Source of the DNA: Chelatococcus caeni
GTDB lineage: Bacteria; Pseudomonadota; Alphaproteobacteria; Rhizobiales; Beijerinckiaceae
Direction of reading: 5' to 3'
Length of the DNA: 64,000 nucleotides
Assembly: GCF_014196925.1 (NCBI RefSeq)
Contig: NZ_JACIEN010000001.1
Span: forward strand, 186,001 to 250,000
Below are positions 46,066-55,469 of the stretch, in pieces. The notes below the pieces were generated by a model. That model was given only the letters and a program-made list of their open reading frames with translations. It had not been told where the DNA came from and made no database searches. A program made the position numbers and the translations under genes. Position 1 is the first letter of the stretch. Each line of letters begins with the position of its first letter.

Positions 46066-47346
46066 TCAAGCCTCCTCTTCGCGCGCCACGGCCTGCCAGC
46101 CGATGTCCGAGCGGCAGAAGCCTTCCGGCCAGTCGATGCGCGAAACCGCCTCGTAGGCGCGGGCCTTGGCGTCCTTCACCGTCCGGCCCGTCGCCGTGAC
46201 GTTGAGCACGCGCCCGCCATTGGCGACGATGCGGCCGCCGTCGTCCTTCGTGCCGGCGTGGAAGACGAGGACGTCCTCGAGCGCCTCGGCCTCGGCAAGG
46301 CCGCGGATGACGGAACCCTTCTCGGGGGTGCCGGGATAGCCCTTCGCCGCCATGACGACGGTAAGCGCCACCTCGTCCCACCAGCGCACGTCGACGTCGG
46401 CGAGCACGCCGTCGCAGGCGGCGAGGAGCACGGGCACGAGGTCGCTCTTCATGCGCGGCATCAGCACCTGGCATTCGGGATCGCCGAAGCGGGCGTTGTA
46501 TTCGATGAGCTTCGGCCCCTCGGCGGTGATCATCAGCCCGGCATAGAGCACGCCGACATAAGGCGTGCCGCGCGCGGCAAGTCCGGCGACGGTCGGCAGG
46601 ACGATGCGCTCCATCACCTCCTGCTCGAGGGCCGGCGTCATCACCGGTGCGGGCGAATAGGCGCCCATGCCGCCGGTGTTCGGGCCGCGGTCGCCGTCGA
46701 AGACGCGCTTGTGGTCCTGGGCGGAGGCGAGCGGAATGGCGGTCCTGCCGTCGGCGATGGCGAAGAAGCTCGCCTCCTCGCCGACCATGCATTCCTCGAT
46801 GACGACCTCCGTGCCGGCCGCGCCGAGCCCGCCGGCGAACATCATGGCAACGGCCTCCTCGGCCTCCTCTATCGTCTCGGCGACGACGACGCCCTTGCCG
46901 GCCGCGAGCCCGTCCGCCTTCACGACGATCGGCGCCCCCGTCTCGCGCACATGGGCGCGGGCGGAAACCTCGTCCGTGAAGCGGGCGAAGGCCGCGGTCG
47001 GGATGCCGAATTCGCGGCACAGCTCCTTGGTGAAGGCCTTCGAGCCTTCGAGCTGCGCAGCCGCCTTGCGCGGGCCGAAGGCCTTGATGCCGGCGGCCGC
47101 GAGATCGTCGACGAGACCGGCGACGAGCGGCGCTTCCGGGCCGACGACGACGAGGTCGATCGCCTTGTCGCGGCAGAAGGCGACGACGGCGGCATGGTCG
47201 GTCACGTCGAGGGCGACATTGTCGCCGCACTGGGCCGTGCCGGGATTGCCGGGGGCGATGAAGAGCCGGTCGCAGAGCGGGCTCGCCGAGAGCTTCCACG
47301 CGAGCGCGTGCTCACGTCCGCCCGAGCCGATGAGGAGGAGGTTCAT
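46066..47346 (-). CDS. purD: Phosphoribosylamine-glycine ligase PurD
   Basis: Second step of purine synthesis, joining glycine to phosphoribosylamine. The start [19 protein letters not shown] is diagnostic. The ATP-grasp domain includes [20 protein letters not shown], and [13 protein letters not shown] and [12 protein letters not shown] are the family signatures. The length is 426 aa. An open frame extending upstream to 47877 has no family similarity and is not used. Confidence 0.96.
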   Translation of the reverse strand: MNLLLIGSGGREHALAWKLSASPLCDRLFIAPGNPGTAQCGDNVALDVTDHAAVVAFCRDKAIDLVVVGPEAPLVAGLVDDLAAAGIKAFGPRKAAAQLEGSKAFTKELCREFGIPTAAFARFTDEVSARAHVRETGAPIVVKADGLAAGKGVVVAETIEEAEEAVAMMFAGGLGAAGTEVVIEECMVGEEASFFAIADGRTAIPLASAQDHKRVFDGDRGPNTGGMGAYSPAPVMTPALEQEVMERIVLPTVAGLAARGTPYVGVLYAGLMITAEGPKLIEYNARFGDPECQVLMPRMKSDLVPVLLAACDGVLADVDVRWWDEVALTVVMAAKGYPGTPEKGSVIRGLAEAEALEDVLVFHAGTKDDGGRIVANGGRVLNVTATGRTVKDAKARAYEAVSRIDWPEGFCRSDIGWQAVAREEEA

Positions 47347-47539
47347 GGGATCGCCCCTGCTTGGCGCCGATTGATCTTGCCGCGTCGTACCGGCTGCAGC
47401 CGGCGGCGGCAAGGGGCGGATGGGACGAGGGTCATGGCTGGGACGCACGCTTGTATCCCCGACGCGCCGCAGCATGAAGTGATGCGGTGCAGATCCGGAG
47501 CCGGCCATACGGCGCCTTCGGCAGATTCTTGCGCTGGGT

Positions 47540-47574
47540 CCCGGATCGCATTCCGCTCGCTGCATGCGCCCGGG
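47540..47574. repeat. Palindromic repeat, CCGGA-GCATGCAGCGAGCGGAATGC-TCCGG type, copy 2 (inverted)
   Basis: CCCGGATCGCATTCCGCTCG followed by CTGCATGCGCCCGGG is the reverse complement of the copy at 28419-28456 with few differences, and GAAACGAGG follows as in copy 1. It lies in the 284-bp gap between purD and the SelW-like gene. Confidence 0.65.
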
Positions 47575-47630
47575 AAACGAGGTTGCTTCCGGCCGAGCGG
47601 GTGTGCGTCGGGGCCGACTGCCGACTGCCG

Positions 47631-47927
47631 CTATCGATCGATGTGACCGAGGTCGCGCTCCGGGTCGAGCCGGTCGCGCACGCGCTGCTTGAGGGTCTTC
47701 ACATCCGGGAAGCCGCCGTCGCGCTTGCGTTCCCAGATGAGGTCGCCATCGACGGTGATGTGGAAGATGCCGCCCGTGCCGGGCGCCAGCGCCACCTCGC
47801 CGAGGCTGCCGCCGAAGGTCGACAACAGCTCCTGCGCCATCCAGCCGGCGCGCAGCAACCAGTTGCACTGGGTGCAATAGGTGATGACGATGCGGGGCTT
47901 CGTCGGCGCGGTGGTGTCGTCACTCAT
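47631..47927 (-). CDS. SelW/SelT-type thioredoxin-like protein (Rdx family)
   Basis: A 98-aa protein with a CxxC redox motif (Cys18-Thr-Gln-Cys21 in [20 protein letters not shown]), followed by [19 protein letters not shown] and a [15 protein letters not shown] segment. This is the bacterial selenoprotein W-like family with Cys in place of selenocysteine. A redox or thiol-binding role is inferred. It lies upstream of purD on the same strand, 284 bp away. Confidence 0.87.
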   Translation of the reverse strand: MSDDTTAPTKPRIVITYCTQCNWLLRAGWMAQELLSTFGGSLGEVALAPGTGGIFHITVDGDLIWERKRDGGFPDVKTLKQRVRDRLDPERDLGHIDR

Positions 47928-48061
47928 GTCGTCCTCCGGCGCCCAGCAGATCGACGGCGCGGGCCCCGTGTCAACCGGGTGGCGGTCGCCAAACCTTGGA
48001 AAATGGGCTTTCAGGAACTATCATACCGGAGTGGGAAGCGGGCTTTCGCCTGCTCCCCTTT

Positions 48062-48127
48062 CCTTAGACGATGAGCTGGACCCGGAGTTCCAGTAGCCAG
48101 CTGTTCCGGGTCCTTCTCATTCTAAGG
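48062..48127. repeat. Imperfect 66-bp inverted repeat, possible structured RNA or terminator
   Basis: CCTTAGACGATGAG and GGACCCGGA (48062-48086) are matched by TCCGGGTCC and CTCATTCTAAGG (48105-48127). The loop is GTTCCAGTAGCCAGCTGT (48087-48104). The long interrupted stem lies in a 412-bp gap between the SelW-like gene and xseA. The rest of that gap shows no other feature. It could be a small RNA, an mRNA end structure or a repeat. Confidence 0.5.
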
Positions 48128-48339
48128 GTGATCGTCAGTGGCAAGAACCACATGGCGGTCACCTCCGGTGCAGGGGCGAGGCCGTCGCCGCGCCGTCTGC
48201 TTCCGCCCTGCAGCAGCATTGATAACCGATCGCGCAGCCCCGCGCCCGCGGCATCGCCGCTTCATCGCACGCCGGGATGTCGGGGATGGGCGCCCGCGCG
48301 GCGTTTCACTTTGCGGTCCGAACGCCTATCCTGCCGCCC

Positions 48340-49935
48340 ATGAATCAGCCGGATCCGAATCCCCCCTCCAACGTGCAGGAATGGACGGTCTCCACCCTGT
48401 CCGGCGCGCTGAAGCGTACCCTTGAGGACGCTTTCGGCTTCGTGCGCCTGCGCGCCGAGGTGTCGGGCTACCGCGGCCCGCATTCCTCCGGCCATTGCTA
48501 TTTCTCGCTGAAGGACGAGGGCGCGCGCATCGACGCGGTGATCTGGAAAGGCGTGTTCAGCCGCCTCAAGGTCAAGCCCCAGGAGGGACTCGAGGTGGTG
48601 GTGACGGGGCGCATCACCACCTTCCCCGGCTCGTCGAAATACCAGATCGTCGTCGAGACCATCGAGCCGGCCGGCGTCGGCGCGCTCATGGCCATCCTCG
48701 AGGAGCGGCGCCGCAAGCTCGCGGCCGAGGGGCTGTTCGACGAGCGGCGCAAGCAGGTGCTGCCCTATCTGCCGGAGGTCGTCGGCGTCGTCACCTCGCC
48801 GACCGGCGCCGTGATCCGCGACATCCTGCACCGCCTCGCCGACCGCTTTCCCCGCCACGTGCTCGTCTGGCCCGTGCGCGTGCAGGGCGAGACGAGCGCG
48901 GCCGAGGTCGCGGCCGCGATTCGCGGCTTCAACGCCATCGGCCCGGATGATGCGATACCGCGGCCGGACGTCATCATCGTCGCGCGCGGTGGCGGCTCGC
49001 TGGAGGACCTCTGGAGCTTCAACGAGGAAGTCGTCGTGCGCGCGGCGGCGGAAAGCGACATTCCGCTCGTCTCGGCCGTCGGCCACGAGACGGACTGGAC
49101 GCTGATCGACCTTGCCGCCGACCTGCGCGCGCCGACCCCGACCGGCGCGGCCGAGAAGGTCGTGCCGGTGCGCTCCGAGCTCATCGCGCAGGTCGACACG
49201 CTGGCGCGCCGCCACCTCGGCGCCATGCACCGGCTCCTGGAGCGGCGCCGGGCCGACGTGCGCGCCCTAGCGCGGGCCCTGCCGCGGGCCGAGGACCTGA
49301 CGGCGAGCGCTCGTCAGCGGCTCGATCTCGCCGCCGGCCGCCTGCGCCATGGCCTCAACGCCAATGCGCGCCGGCACGAGGTGGAGCTCAACCGCCTCGC
49401 CCAGCGCCTCGCCCGCCTGTCGCCGCAGGCGCGCCTCGCGGAGCGCGCCGCGGTGCTGCAAGGCCTCGAGCGGCGGCTGGTCGCGGGGCTCGCCGCCAAT
49501 ACCCTGCGGCGGCGCGGTGCCTTCGAGCGGTCCGCCTCGCGGCTCGCCTTCCGTCCGGTGAAGGAGCGCTGGGACAATGCCGGCGAGCGCCTCGCCCTTG
49601 CCGGCCTCAGGGCGCGGCGATGCTACGAGGCGTCGCTGGTGCAGCGGCGCGAGCGCCTGCAGTCCTGCTGGAAGCTCCTGGAGAGCCTCAGCCACAAGGG
49701 CGTGCTCGCCCGCGGCTATGCGGTGGTGCTGGACGAGGCGCGCCGGCCCGTGCGCTCCGTCGCCGACCTGTCGGAGGGGATGGCCGTCAGCCTGCAGCTC
49801 GCCGATGGCGAACGGCGCGCCACCATCGCGGACGAAGAGGGCGCCGCTCCGGCGCGCACGGCATCCCGCCCCCGCGGCAAGGCGCGCGAAGGCGCCGTCC
49901 CGGCGGCACGCCAGGCCTCGCTGTTCGATCCGTGA
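48340..49935 (+). CDS. xseA: Exodeoxyribonuclease VII large subunit
   Basis: Catalytic subunit of ExoVII, 531 aa. An N-terminal OB-fold ([39 protein letters not shown]) precedes the nuclease domain with [39 protein letters not shown] and [21 protein letters not shown] long coiled-coil region and a C-terminal segment [15 protein letters not shown] follow. A nearby xseB is not seen. DUF2093 follows, as in related genomes. Confidence 0.94.
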   Translation: MNQPDPNPPSNVQEWTVSTLSGALKRTLEDAFGFVRLRAEVSGYRGPHSSGHCYFSLKDEGARIDAVIWKGVFSRLKVKPQEGLEVVVTGRITTFPGSSKYQIVVETIEPAGVGALMAILEERRRKLAAEGLFDERRKQVLPYLPEVVGVVTSPTGAVIRDILHRLADRFPRHVLVWPVRVQGETSAAEVAAAIRGFNAIGPDDAIPRPDVIIVARGGGSLEDLWSFNEEVVVRAAAESDIPLVSAVGHETDWTLIDLAADLRAPTPTGAAEKVVPVRSELIAQVDTLARRHLGAMHRLLERRRADVRALARALPRAEDLTASARQRLDLAAGRLRHGLNANARRHEVELNRLAQRLARLSPQARLAERAAVLQGLERRLVAGLAANTLRRRGAFERSASRLAFRPVKERWDNAGERLALAGLRARRCYEASLVQRRERLQSCWKLLESLSHKGVLARGYAVVLDEARRPVRSVADLSEGMAVSLQLADGERRATIADEEGAAPARTASRPRGKAREGAVPAARQASLFDP

Positions 49936-50025
49936 GATGCCGCCCTGGCCGCTTCGCCTTGAACCCGGCCCGTTCTGTCCTTAATGACGGAAAGAGGGGC
50001 GGAGCCCCGCAACAAGGTGAGTGCC

Positions 50026-50250
50026 ATGAACCGCCACGATCCGCGCCTGCCCATGGGCGGTGAAGCCGTCGTGCAATATCTCGATGCCGACTTCCGCGTG
50101 CTCCGGCCCGGCGCCTTCGTGCGCTGCGCCGTGACGGGCAAGCCCATACCGCTCGACGAGCTGCGCTACTGGAGCGTCGACCTGCAGGAGGCCTATGCCT
50201 CGCCTGAGGCGGTGCTGCAGCGCATCCAGAAAGGTCCGGAGCGGGGTTGA
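50026..50250 (+). CDS. DUF2093 domain-containing protein
   Basis: A 74-aa protein starting MNRHDPRLPMGGEAVVQYLD, with FVRCAVTGKPIPLDELRYWS and a helical tail. The AAGGTGA site before the ATG at 50026 supports the start. The family is widespread beside xseA and lpxK in alphaproteobacteria and has no known function. Confidence 0.88.
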   Translation: MNRHDPRLPMGGEAVVQYLDADFRVLRPGAFVRCAVTGKPIPLDELRYWSVDLQEAYASPEAVLQRIQKGPERG

Positions 50251-50253
50251 GCG

Positions 50254-51276
50254 TCAGGTACCGTCCTGCTGCGCGCGCCAGTGGCTGATCGCCGCCTGCA
50301 GCAGCTGCGCCACCTCGTCCGGCGCCTCGAATTGCAATGTCACGGGCAGGGTGCCGATCCGTGACAGGACCTCGGTCCGGCCGGCGAGCCCCATGAGCCG
50401 GACGGCATCCTTCTCCGTGGTGATGGGCATCAGCCCCTCGGCCTCCGCTTCCCCGACGAGAGCCTCGACAGTCGCGACATCGAAGGGCTGATGGTCCGCG
50501 AAGGCGCGTTCCACGGCGACATCGGCGCCGAGGCCGCGCAGGGTGGCGAAGAATTTTTCCGGCATGCCGATGCCGGCGAAAGCGAGGACGCGCCGGCCGG
50601 CGAGGCTCGCCGCGACCGCCGGATCCGGCACCATGTGGGCGTGCAGGACCGGCCGCCCGCGCGCGGCCGCAGCCCGCGCGATCCTGACGCCCCGCTCCCC
50701 CGCGCCGATCAGGATGACGGCGTGGGCATGGGCGAGCTGGCGGTCGAGCGGCGCCCGCATCGGCCCGGCCGGCACGCACAGCCCGTTGCCGAGACCGAAG
50801 GCGGCATCGACCACCGCGAAGGTCAGGTCCTTGGCGAGGGAGGGGTTCTGCAGTCCGTCGTCCATGACGACCACTGTCGCGCCGCGCCTGTCCGCCTCCT
50901 GCGCGCCGGCCGGCCTGTCGGAGGCGACGATGGTGACGAAATGGCGCGCCAGCAGCAGCGGCTCGTCGCCGACCTCGGCGGCCGTGTGCGTGGGAGTGAC
51001 GGCGACCGGTCCCGTCAGGCTGCCGCCATAGCCGCGCGTGAGGAAGGCCGGGTGCTCGCCGAGCCCGGCGAGGATCTGGGCGATGGCGAGGGCGCTCGGC
51101 GTCTTCCCGGCGCCGCCCGCCGTGAAATTGCCGATGCAGATGACGGGCAGCGGCGCCGGCTCGCCCTCCTGCGCCATGCGGCGCACCGTGACCGCCCCGT
51201 AGAGCGTGCCGACCGGGCTCAGCACCCATGCCGCGAACGACGGGCGCGCCTGCCACCAGAATGCCGGTGCCTTCAT
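50254..51276 (-). CDS. lpxK: Tetraacyldisaccharide 4'-kinase LpxK
   Basis: Inner-membrane kinase that adds the 4'-phosphate to lipid A. It starts MKAPAFWWQARPSFAAWVLS, with Walker A in VICIGNFTAGGAGKTPSALA, then AFLTRGYGG and the catalytic region VMDDGLQNPSLAKDLTF. The C-terminal ITTEKDAVRL is typical. The length is 340 aa. It is part of the lipid A/Kdo cluster with waaA and the acyltransferase. Confidence 0.94.
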   Translation of the reverse strand: MKAPAFWWQARPSFAAWVLSPVGTLYGAVTVRRMAQEGEPAPLPVICIGNFTAGGAGKTPSALAIAQILAGLGEHPAFLTRGYGGSLTGPVAVTPTHTAAEVGDEPLLLARHFVTIVASDRPAGAQEADRRGATVVVMDDGLQNPSLAKDLTFAVVDAAFGLGNGLCVPAGPMRAPLDRQLAHAHAVILIGAGERGVRIARAAAARGRPVLHAHMVPDPAVAASLAGRRVLAFAGIGMPEKFFATLRGLGADVAVERAFADHQPFDVATVEALVGEAEAEGLMPITTEKDAVRLMGLAGRTEVLSRIGTLPVTLQFEAPDEVAQLLQAAISHWRAQQDGT

Positions 51277-51350
51277 TGCCTTCCCCGCGATTCCGCTCGG
51301 TGCAGGATTGCCCTTCGATCGCGGCGGCGCAAGGGAGGAGCGGGCGCGGG

Positions 51351-52646
51351 TCAGCCGTTGTGGCGCAGGTCCATGTGCAGGATATAGGGCTCGATGGCCC
51401 GCATCGTGCGCTCCAGGGCGCCGCCGAGGCTCTCGACGGTCTGCGCCGCGGCGCGCGCCATGGCCCGGGTGCGCGCCGTGTCCTTCAGCAGCATGGCGAG
51501 CGCCTGGGCGAGGCTCTCGGCGTCGGCCACGGGCAGGGCGCCGTGCGCACGGTCGATCGCCGCATAGATGTCGGCGAAATTGTAGACGTGCGGCCCGTGC
51601 AGGATCGCCGCACCGAGCTTTGCCGGCTCGATCGGGTTCTGCCCCCCGAGCGGCACCAGCGAGCGGCCGATGAAGGCGATGGGCGCGAGGCGGTAGAAGA
51701 GCCCGAGCTCGCCGATGGTGTCGGCGACATAGACGTCGACGTCCCGCTCCGGCAGGGCGCCCTGCGAGCGCAGGGCAACGTTGAGCCCCGCGCGGTGGGC
51801 GATATCGGCGACGGCCTCGCCGCGCTCGGGATGACGCGGCGCGATGATGGTGAGGAGGCCGGGCCGCCGCTCCATGAGCGCGCGGTGGACGAGCGAGATG
51901 ATCTCCTCCTCGCCCCCGTGCGTGCTCGCCGCGACCCAGACCGGCCGCCCGGCGATGATGCCGGAGAGGCTCGCGACGGTGCGCGCGTCGGCGGGCGGCG
52001 CGGGCACGTCGAACTTGAGGTTGCCGGCGATGCCGACGCGCGGCGCGCCGAGCCGTGCCAGCCGCTCGCCGTCCGCCTGCGACTGGGCGAGGCACAGGTC
52101 GAACTGCTCGAGCAGCGTCCGCGCGCTCTTCGGCGCCTGCCGCCAGCGGCGGAAGGAGCGCTCCGACATCCGCGCGTTGACGAGGAGGAGCGGAATGCCG
52201 CGCTCGCGCACCGCGAACACCGCATTCGGCCAGATCTCGGATTCGGCGAAGAGCACGAGGTCCGGCTGCCAATGGTCGAGGAAGCGGCGCAGGTAGCGCG
52301 GCACGTCGAGTGGCATGAACTGGTGCGCCGCTCCCGGCGGCAGGCGCTGGGCGAGCACGGCCGCCGAGGTGAGCGTGCCGGAGGTGACGAGCACACGGAA
52401 GCCGCGCCGCGTCAACCGCTCCACGATCGGCATCAGCGAGACGACCTCGCCGACGCTCGCCCCGTGCACCCAGGCGAGGCGCCCGGCCGGCCGGGCGCGC
52501 CCGGCGAGGCCCCGGCGCTCGCCCATGCGCTCAGGGTCCTCCTTGCCCTTCTTGCGGCGCGAGACGAGCAGGCTGGCGGCCGCGGGCTCCAGCAGCGTCA
52601 TGCCGAGACGGTAGAGTGTCAGAGGCAGCGTCATGCGGCCGCCCAT
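51351..52646 (-). CDS. waaA: 3-deoxy-D-manno-octulosonic acid (Kdo) transferase WaaA
   Basis: Transfers Kdo from CMP-Kdo to lipid IVA. It is a GT30 glycosyltransferase with an N-terminal membrane anchor (MTLPLTLYRLGMTLLEPAAA), the catalytic Glu in WVHGASVGEV, ESEIWPN and the C-terminal GGQNPIEPAKLGAAILHGPH. The start is either 52646 (AGGAG upstream) or 52634. The length is 431 or 427 aa. lpxK lies 74 bp downstream. Confidence 0.94.
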   Translation of the reverse strand: MGGRMTLPLTLYRLGMTLLEPAAASLLVSRRKKGKEDPERMGERRGLAGRARPAGRLAWVHGASVGEVVSLMPIVERLTRRGFRVLVTSGTLTSAAVLAQRLPPGAAHQFMPLDVPRYLRRFLDHWQPDLVLFAESEIWPNAVFAVRERGIPLLLVNARMSERSFRRWRQAPKSARTLLEQFDLCLAQSQADGERLARLGAPRVGIAGNLKFDVPAPPADARTVASLSGIIAGRPVWVAASTHGGEEEIISLVHRALMERRPGLLTIIAPRHPERGEAVADIAHRAGLNVALRSQGALPERDVDVYVADTIGELGLFYRLAPIAFIGRSLVPLGGQNPIEPAKLGAAILHGPHVYNFADIYAAIDRAHGALPVADAESLAQALAMLLKDTARTRAMARAAAQTVESLGGALERTMRAIEPYILHMDLRHNG

Positions 52647-52788
52647 CCTTGTGGCTCCTGCGGCGACCAGCCGTCGCCGACGCCATTGGCAGCGCCGGAA
52701 GATGGCATTTCGACGCTCGCCGGCGGCAGTATCCCCGGCCGTGCGCAGATCGCGCGTCGGCGGAAGGTCGGTGCTGTGGACAACGCCT

Positions 52789-53514
52789 TCATCGGGCGGT
52801 CTCCACCGGCTTCATGCCGGGATCGCGGTCGCCGACGAGGGCATAGGCCCGGGCATGGACGGCATCGAGGCTGCGCTCGACGGCGAGGCGCGCATCCTCC
52901 ATGGCGCCCGGATCGGCTTCGGCCGCGATGTGGATCGGCTCGCCGATGACGATGGCGCCGCGCCCGAAGGGCAGGCCGATGGAGGCGTGGTCCCAGCTGT
53001 TGAAGTCGATGCGCCGGCTGGTGACGACGGCGACCGGCACCACCGGCCGGCCGGACAGCTTGGCGAGCAGGATGATGCCTTCGCCGCAGATGCGCGACAC
53101 CTTCGGCACATCCGCGGTCATCACCACCATCTCGCCGTCCTTGAGGGCGCGCAGGAGGTGGCGCACCGCGGCGGCGCCACCCTTCTCGCGCACCTTGCCG
53201 CCGCGCGCGCCGGAGCCGCGGATGGCGCGGATGCCGAGGTGGTTGAGGGCGATGGCGTTGAACTCGCCGTCGCCGTGGCGCGAGACCAGCGCGGCCGCGC
53301 GGTCCTGCGGCCGGCGGGCGAAGGACACCATGAAGTGCTGCCCATGCCACATGGCGACGATGACGGGCATCTGCGGCCCGACGCGGTCATAGATGTCCGC
53401 CGGCTCCATGACGAAGCGGTTCGTGCGCTCGACGAGGCGCAGGTAGCCGGCGAGCAGGCGCCCGAGGGTGGCCTGCACCGGGCGTGACCGGCTGATCCGC
53501 TTGAGAAGCGCCAT
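52789..53514 (-). CDS. Lysophospholipid acyltransferase family protein (DUF374)
   Basis: A 241-aa membrane-associated protein of the DUF374 group. Key segments are VIVAMWHGQHFMVSFA (the catalytic His is in WHGQH), SRHGDGEFNAIALNHLGIRA, GSGARGGK and MTADVPKVSRICGEGII. The family is found with waaA in Hyphomicrobiales and presumably acylates lipid A or a related lipid. That substrate is inferred from neighbours. Confidence 0.85.
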   Translation of the reverse strand: MALLKRISRSRPVQATLGRLLAGYLRLVERTNRFVMEPADIYDRVGPQMPVIVAMWHGQHFMVSFARRPQDRAAALVSRHGDGEFNAIALNHLGIRAIRGSGARGGKVREKGGAAAVRHLLRALKDGEMVVMTADVPKVSRICGEGIILLAKLSGRPVVPVAVVTSRRIDFNSWDHASIGLPFGRGAIVIGEPIHIAAEADPGAMEDARLAVERSLDAVHARAYALVGDRDPGMKPVETAR

Positions 53515-53528
53515 GGAGCCCGGCCGCC

Positions 53529-53774
53529 TCAGGCCGGCTGGCCGGTTTCGGGGTCGAGCAGGCGATGCAGGTGGACGATGAAATAGCGCATGTGGGCGTT
53601 GTCCACCGTGGCCTGGGCCTTCGCCTTCCAGGCCGCGTGGGCGCTCGCGTAGTTCGGGTAGATCCCGACGATGTCGAGGTTGGCGAGATCGCGGAACGTG
53701 ATGCCCTCGAGGCTTTCCAGCTCGCCGCCGAAGACGAGGTGCAGAAGCTGCTTGTTCGGTGCCGTCTCGCTCAT
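53529..53774 (-). CDS. DUF4170 domain-containing protein
   Basis: An 81-aa protein: LLHLVFGGELESLEGITFRD, then NLDIVGIYPNYASAHAAWKA and an HMRYFIVHLHRLLDP end. The family is confined largely to alphaproteobacteria and always appears in this lipid A gene neighbourhood as far as I recall. The function is unknown. It lies 14 bp from the acyltransferase start. Confidence 0.87.
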   Translation of the reverse strand: MSETAPNKQLLHLVFGGELESLEGITFRDLANLDIVGIYPNYASAHAAWKAKAQATVDNAHMRYFIVHLHRLLDPETGQPA

Positions 53775-53841
53775 GGTCTCGCAAGTCCCGTGATGGTCGA
53801 GGTTGATCGAAGGGTCGTGCCGTAGGGGCGGTCTTGCGCGC

Positions 53842-54663
53842 TCACGCCGTCGTCCCCTCGGCGAGCGCGTCGAGCACGCGCGGATGGAGCGCCCCGGGCG
53901 AGGCGACGAGCGGGCTGTGCACCGGGCTCGGCAGGTTGAAGCCCGGCCGCTCGCCCGTGAGTCCGGTCAGCGCCGCGCCGCTCTCCGACAGGATGAGATC
54001 GCTCGCCGCGATGTCCCAGTCGTGGGCGTTGGCGGAGGCGAGGCCGACGTCGAGGGCGCCGTCCGCGACCCGCGCGAGGCGAAGCGCCAGCGAGGGGATC
54101 TTGGGCACCACGTCGATGGCGCCGAAGGAGGGCAGCAGGCGCTTGGTGAGCATGGCCGGGCCGGCGACGCGCATGGGCGCATGGGCTGATGCGGCCGCTG
54201 CCCTCAGGGGCAGCGGCTCCCCGTTGCGCAGCGCCCCCTGGCCGCGGTGGGCCTCGTAGGTCACGCCGAGCGCCGGGGCGTGCAGGATGGCGGCGAGCGG
54301 CATCCCGTCGAGGAGGAGCGCGATGGAGATCGCCCAGTCGGAGCCGCCCTGCATGAAGGCGCGCGTGCCGTCGATGGGGTCGACGACGAAGACGAGGGAT
54401 TTCGACAGCCGGGCCGGATCGTCCGCGGTCTCCTCCGACAGCCAGCCGGCCTCCGGCATGGCGCCGCGCAGCCGCTCGGCGATGAGCCGGTCGAGCGCGA
54501 TGTCGGCCTCCGTCACCGGCGAGCCGCCGGCCTTCGACCACACGTCGGCCCGCGTCGCCTGGCCGGCGCGGAAATAGGCGAGCGCCGCAAGGCCGGCCTC
54601 CCGCGCCGTCTCGCGAAGGAGGACGCGCAGCTTGGCAGCCATGTCCGGATGGGAGGCGAGCAT
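53842..54663 (-). CDS. Inositol monophosphatase family protein (CysQ-like)
   Basis: A 273-aa magnesium-dependent sugar/nucleotide phosphatase. The metal-binding motifs are LSEETADD, VVDPIDGTRAFMQGG and the C-terminal HDWDIAASDLILSESGA. It most resembles 3'(2'),5'-bisphosphate nucleotidase (CysQ), which recycles PAP from sulfate assimilation; an inositol monophosphatase is possible. Alternative start at 54642. It heads the waaA/lpxK gene row. Confidence 0.87.
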   Translation of the reverse strand: MLASHPDMAAKLRVLLRETAREAGLAALAYFRAGQATRADVWSKAGGSPVTEADIALDRLIAERLRGAMPEAGWLSEETADDPARLSKSLVFVVDPIDGTRAFMQGGSDWAISIALLLDGMPLAAILHAPALGVTYEAHRGQGALRNGEPLPLRAAAASAHAPMRVAGPAMLTKRLLPSFGAIDVVPKIPSLALRLARVADGALDVGLASANAHDWDIAASDLILSESGAALTGLTGERPGFNLPSPVHSPLVASPGALHPRVLDALAEGTTA

Positions 54664-54960
54664 CGTCCCCGCAGGCTCTCTTGAAGTTCCTGGATGGCCG
54701 GTCTTGTAAAGGCCGCTCGCGACCGCTGCAATAGCCGGGCGGCGTGCTGTCGCACGCGCACCCGTGCCGGATCCGTCCGGCCCCTCCGTTTGCGGAAAGG
54801 TTTCGTTGAGCATCCGCGCCGAAACGGGGCCGGCAAGAAGGCCTTAACCCAACCCGTTAAGGCCTTTTGGGCCGGTGCCGCGCAATATTGGCGACCTAAG
54901 GCGCGAGTGCTCCGGACAAAGAGAGTGCCGCGCGGGAGCGTCAGAACAAGAGGCGTCGAC

Positions 54961-55461
54961 ATGGCGGCAGGCGAGAACTCGGCCGCCGGGGCGGGTTGCC
55001 ATGTGCAACCCGCCGCCGGCGAAGCCATTTCCTTCAACGATATCGTGATGAGGCTTCCGGGTGCCCGGGTGATCCTCCCCGGTACCGCAGGCATCTTCGC
55101 GGGCGTGGCGGTGCGTTTCGTGCCGGAGGAGGGCGATGCCGAGATGTTCGAGCTCGTGCTCGTCGGCCACGACCGCCGGCGCGATCTCGTCATCGGCCGC
55201 TGGGACGACGGCGACATCGCCGCCGTGTGGCGCAGCGTCGCCGCAACCTCCGGCCTGCCTCTCCTGCTGGAGCGCGAGGATGGGGTCATCGTCTGCCCGC
55301 GGCCGCAGATCGGGCGGCTGCAGCTCGGCGAAATCCGCATCCGCCGCCGTCACGGCCTGTTGAACGGCCGCCGGCCGCGCTTCCTCGTCCGGCGCAAGAC
55401 CGGCAAGCCGCTGATGCGCCCGGTGCGGGTGCACGGCCGGGACATGATGGCGCGGGACTGA
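54961..55461 (+). CDS. DUF6101 family protein
   Basis: A 166-aa basic protein. RLPGARVILPGTAGIFAGVA and a segment of beta character (MFELVLVGHDRRRDLVIGRW) precede an Arg-rich C-terminus (RHGLLNGRRPRFLVRRKTGK). It is a conserved hypothetical of Hyphomicrobiales, usually found near ubiA and rsmE, as here. The function is unknown. The start at 54961 is the first Met giving the conserved region. Confidence 0.78.
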   Translation: MAAGENSAAGAGCHVQPAAGEAISFNDIVMRLPGARVILPGTAGIFAGVAVRFVPEEGDAEMFELVLVGHDRRRDLVIGRWDDGDIAAVWRSVAATSGLPLLLEREDGVIVCPRPQIGRLQLGEIRIRRRHGLLNGRRPRFLVRRKTGKPLMRPVRVHGRDMMARD

Positions 55462-55469
55462 GGGAGCGC

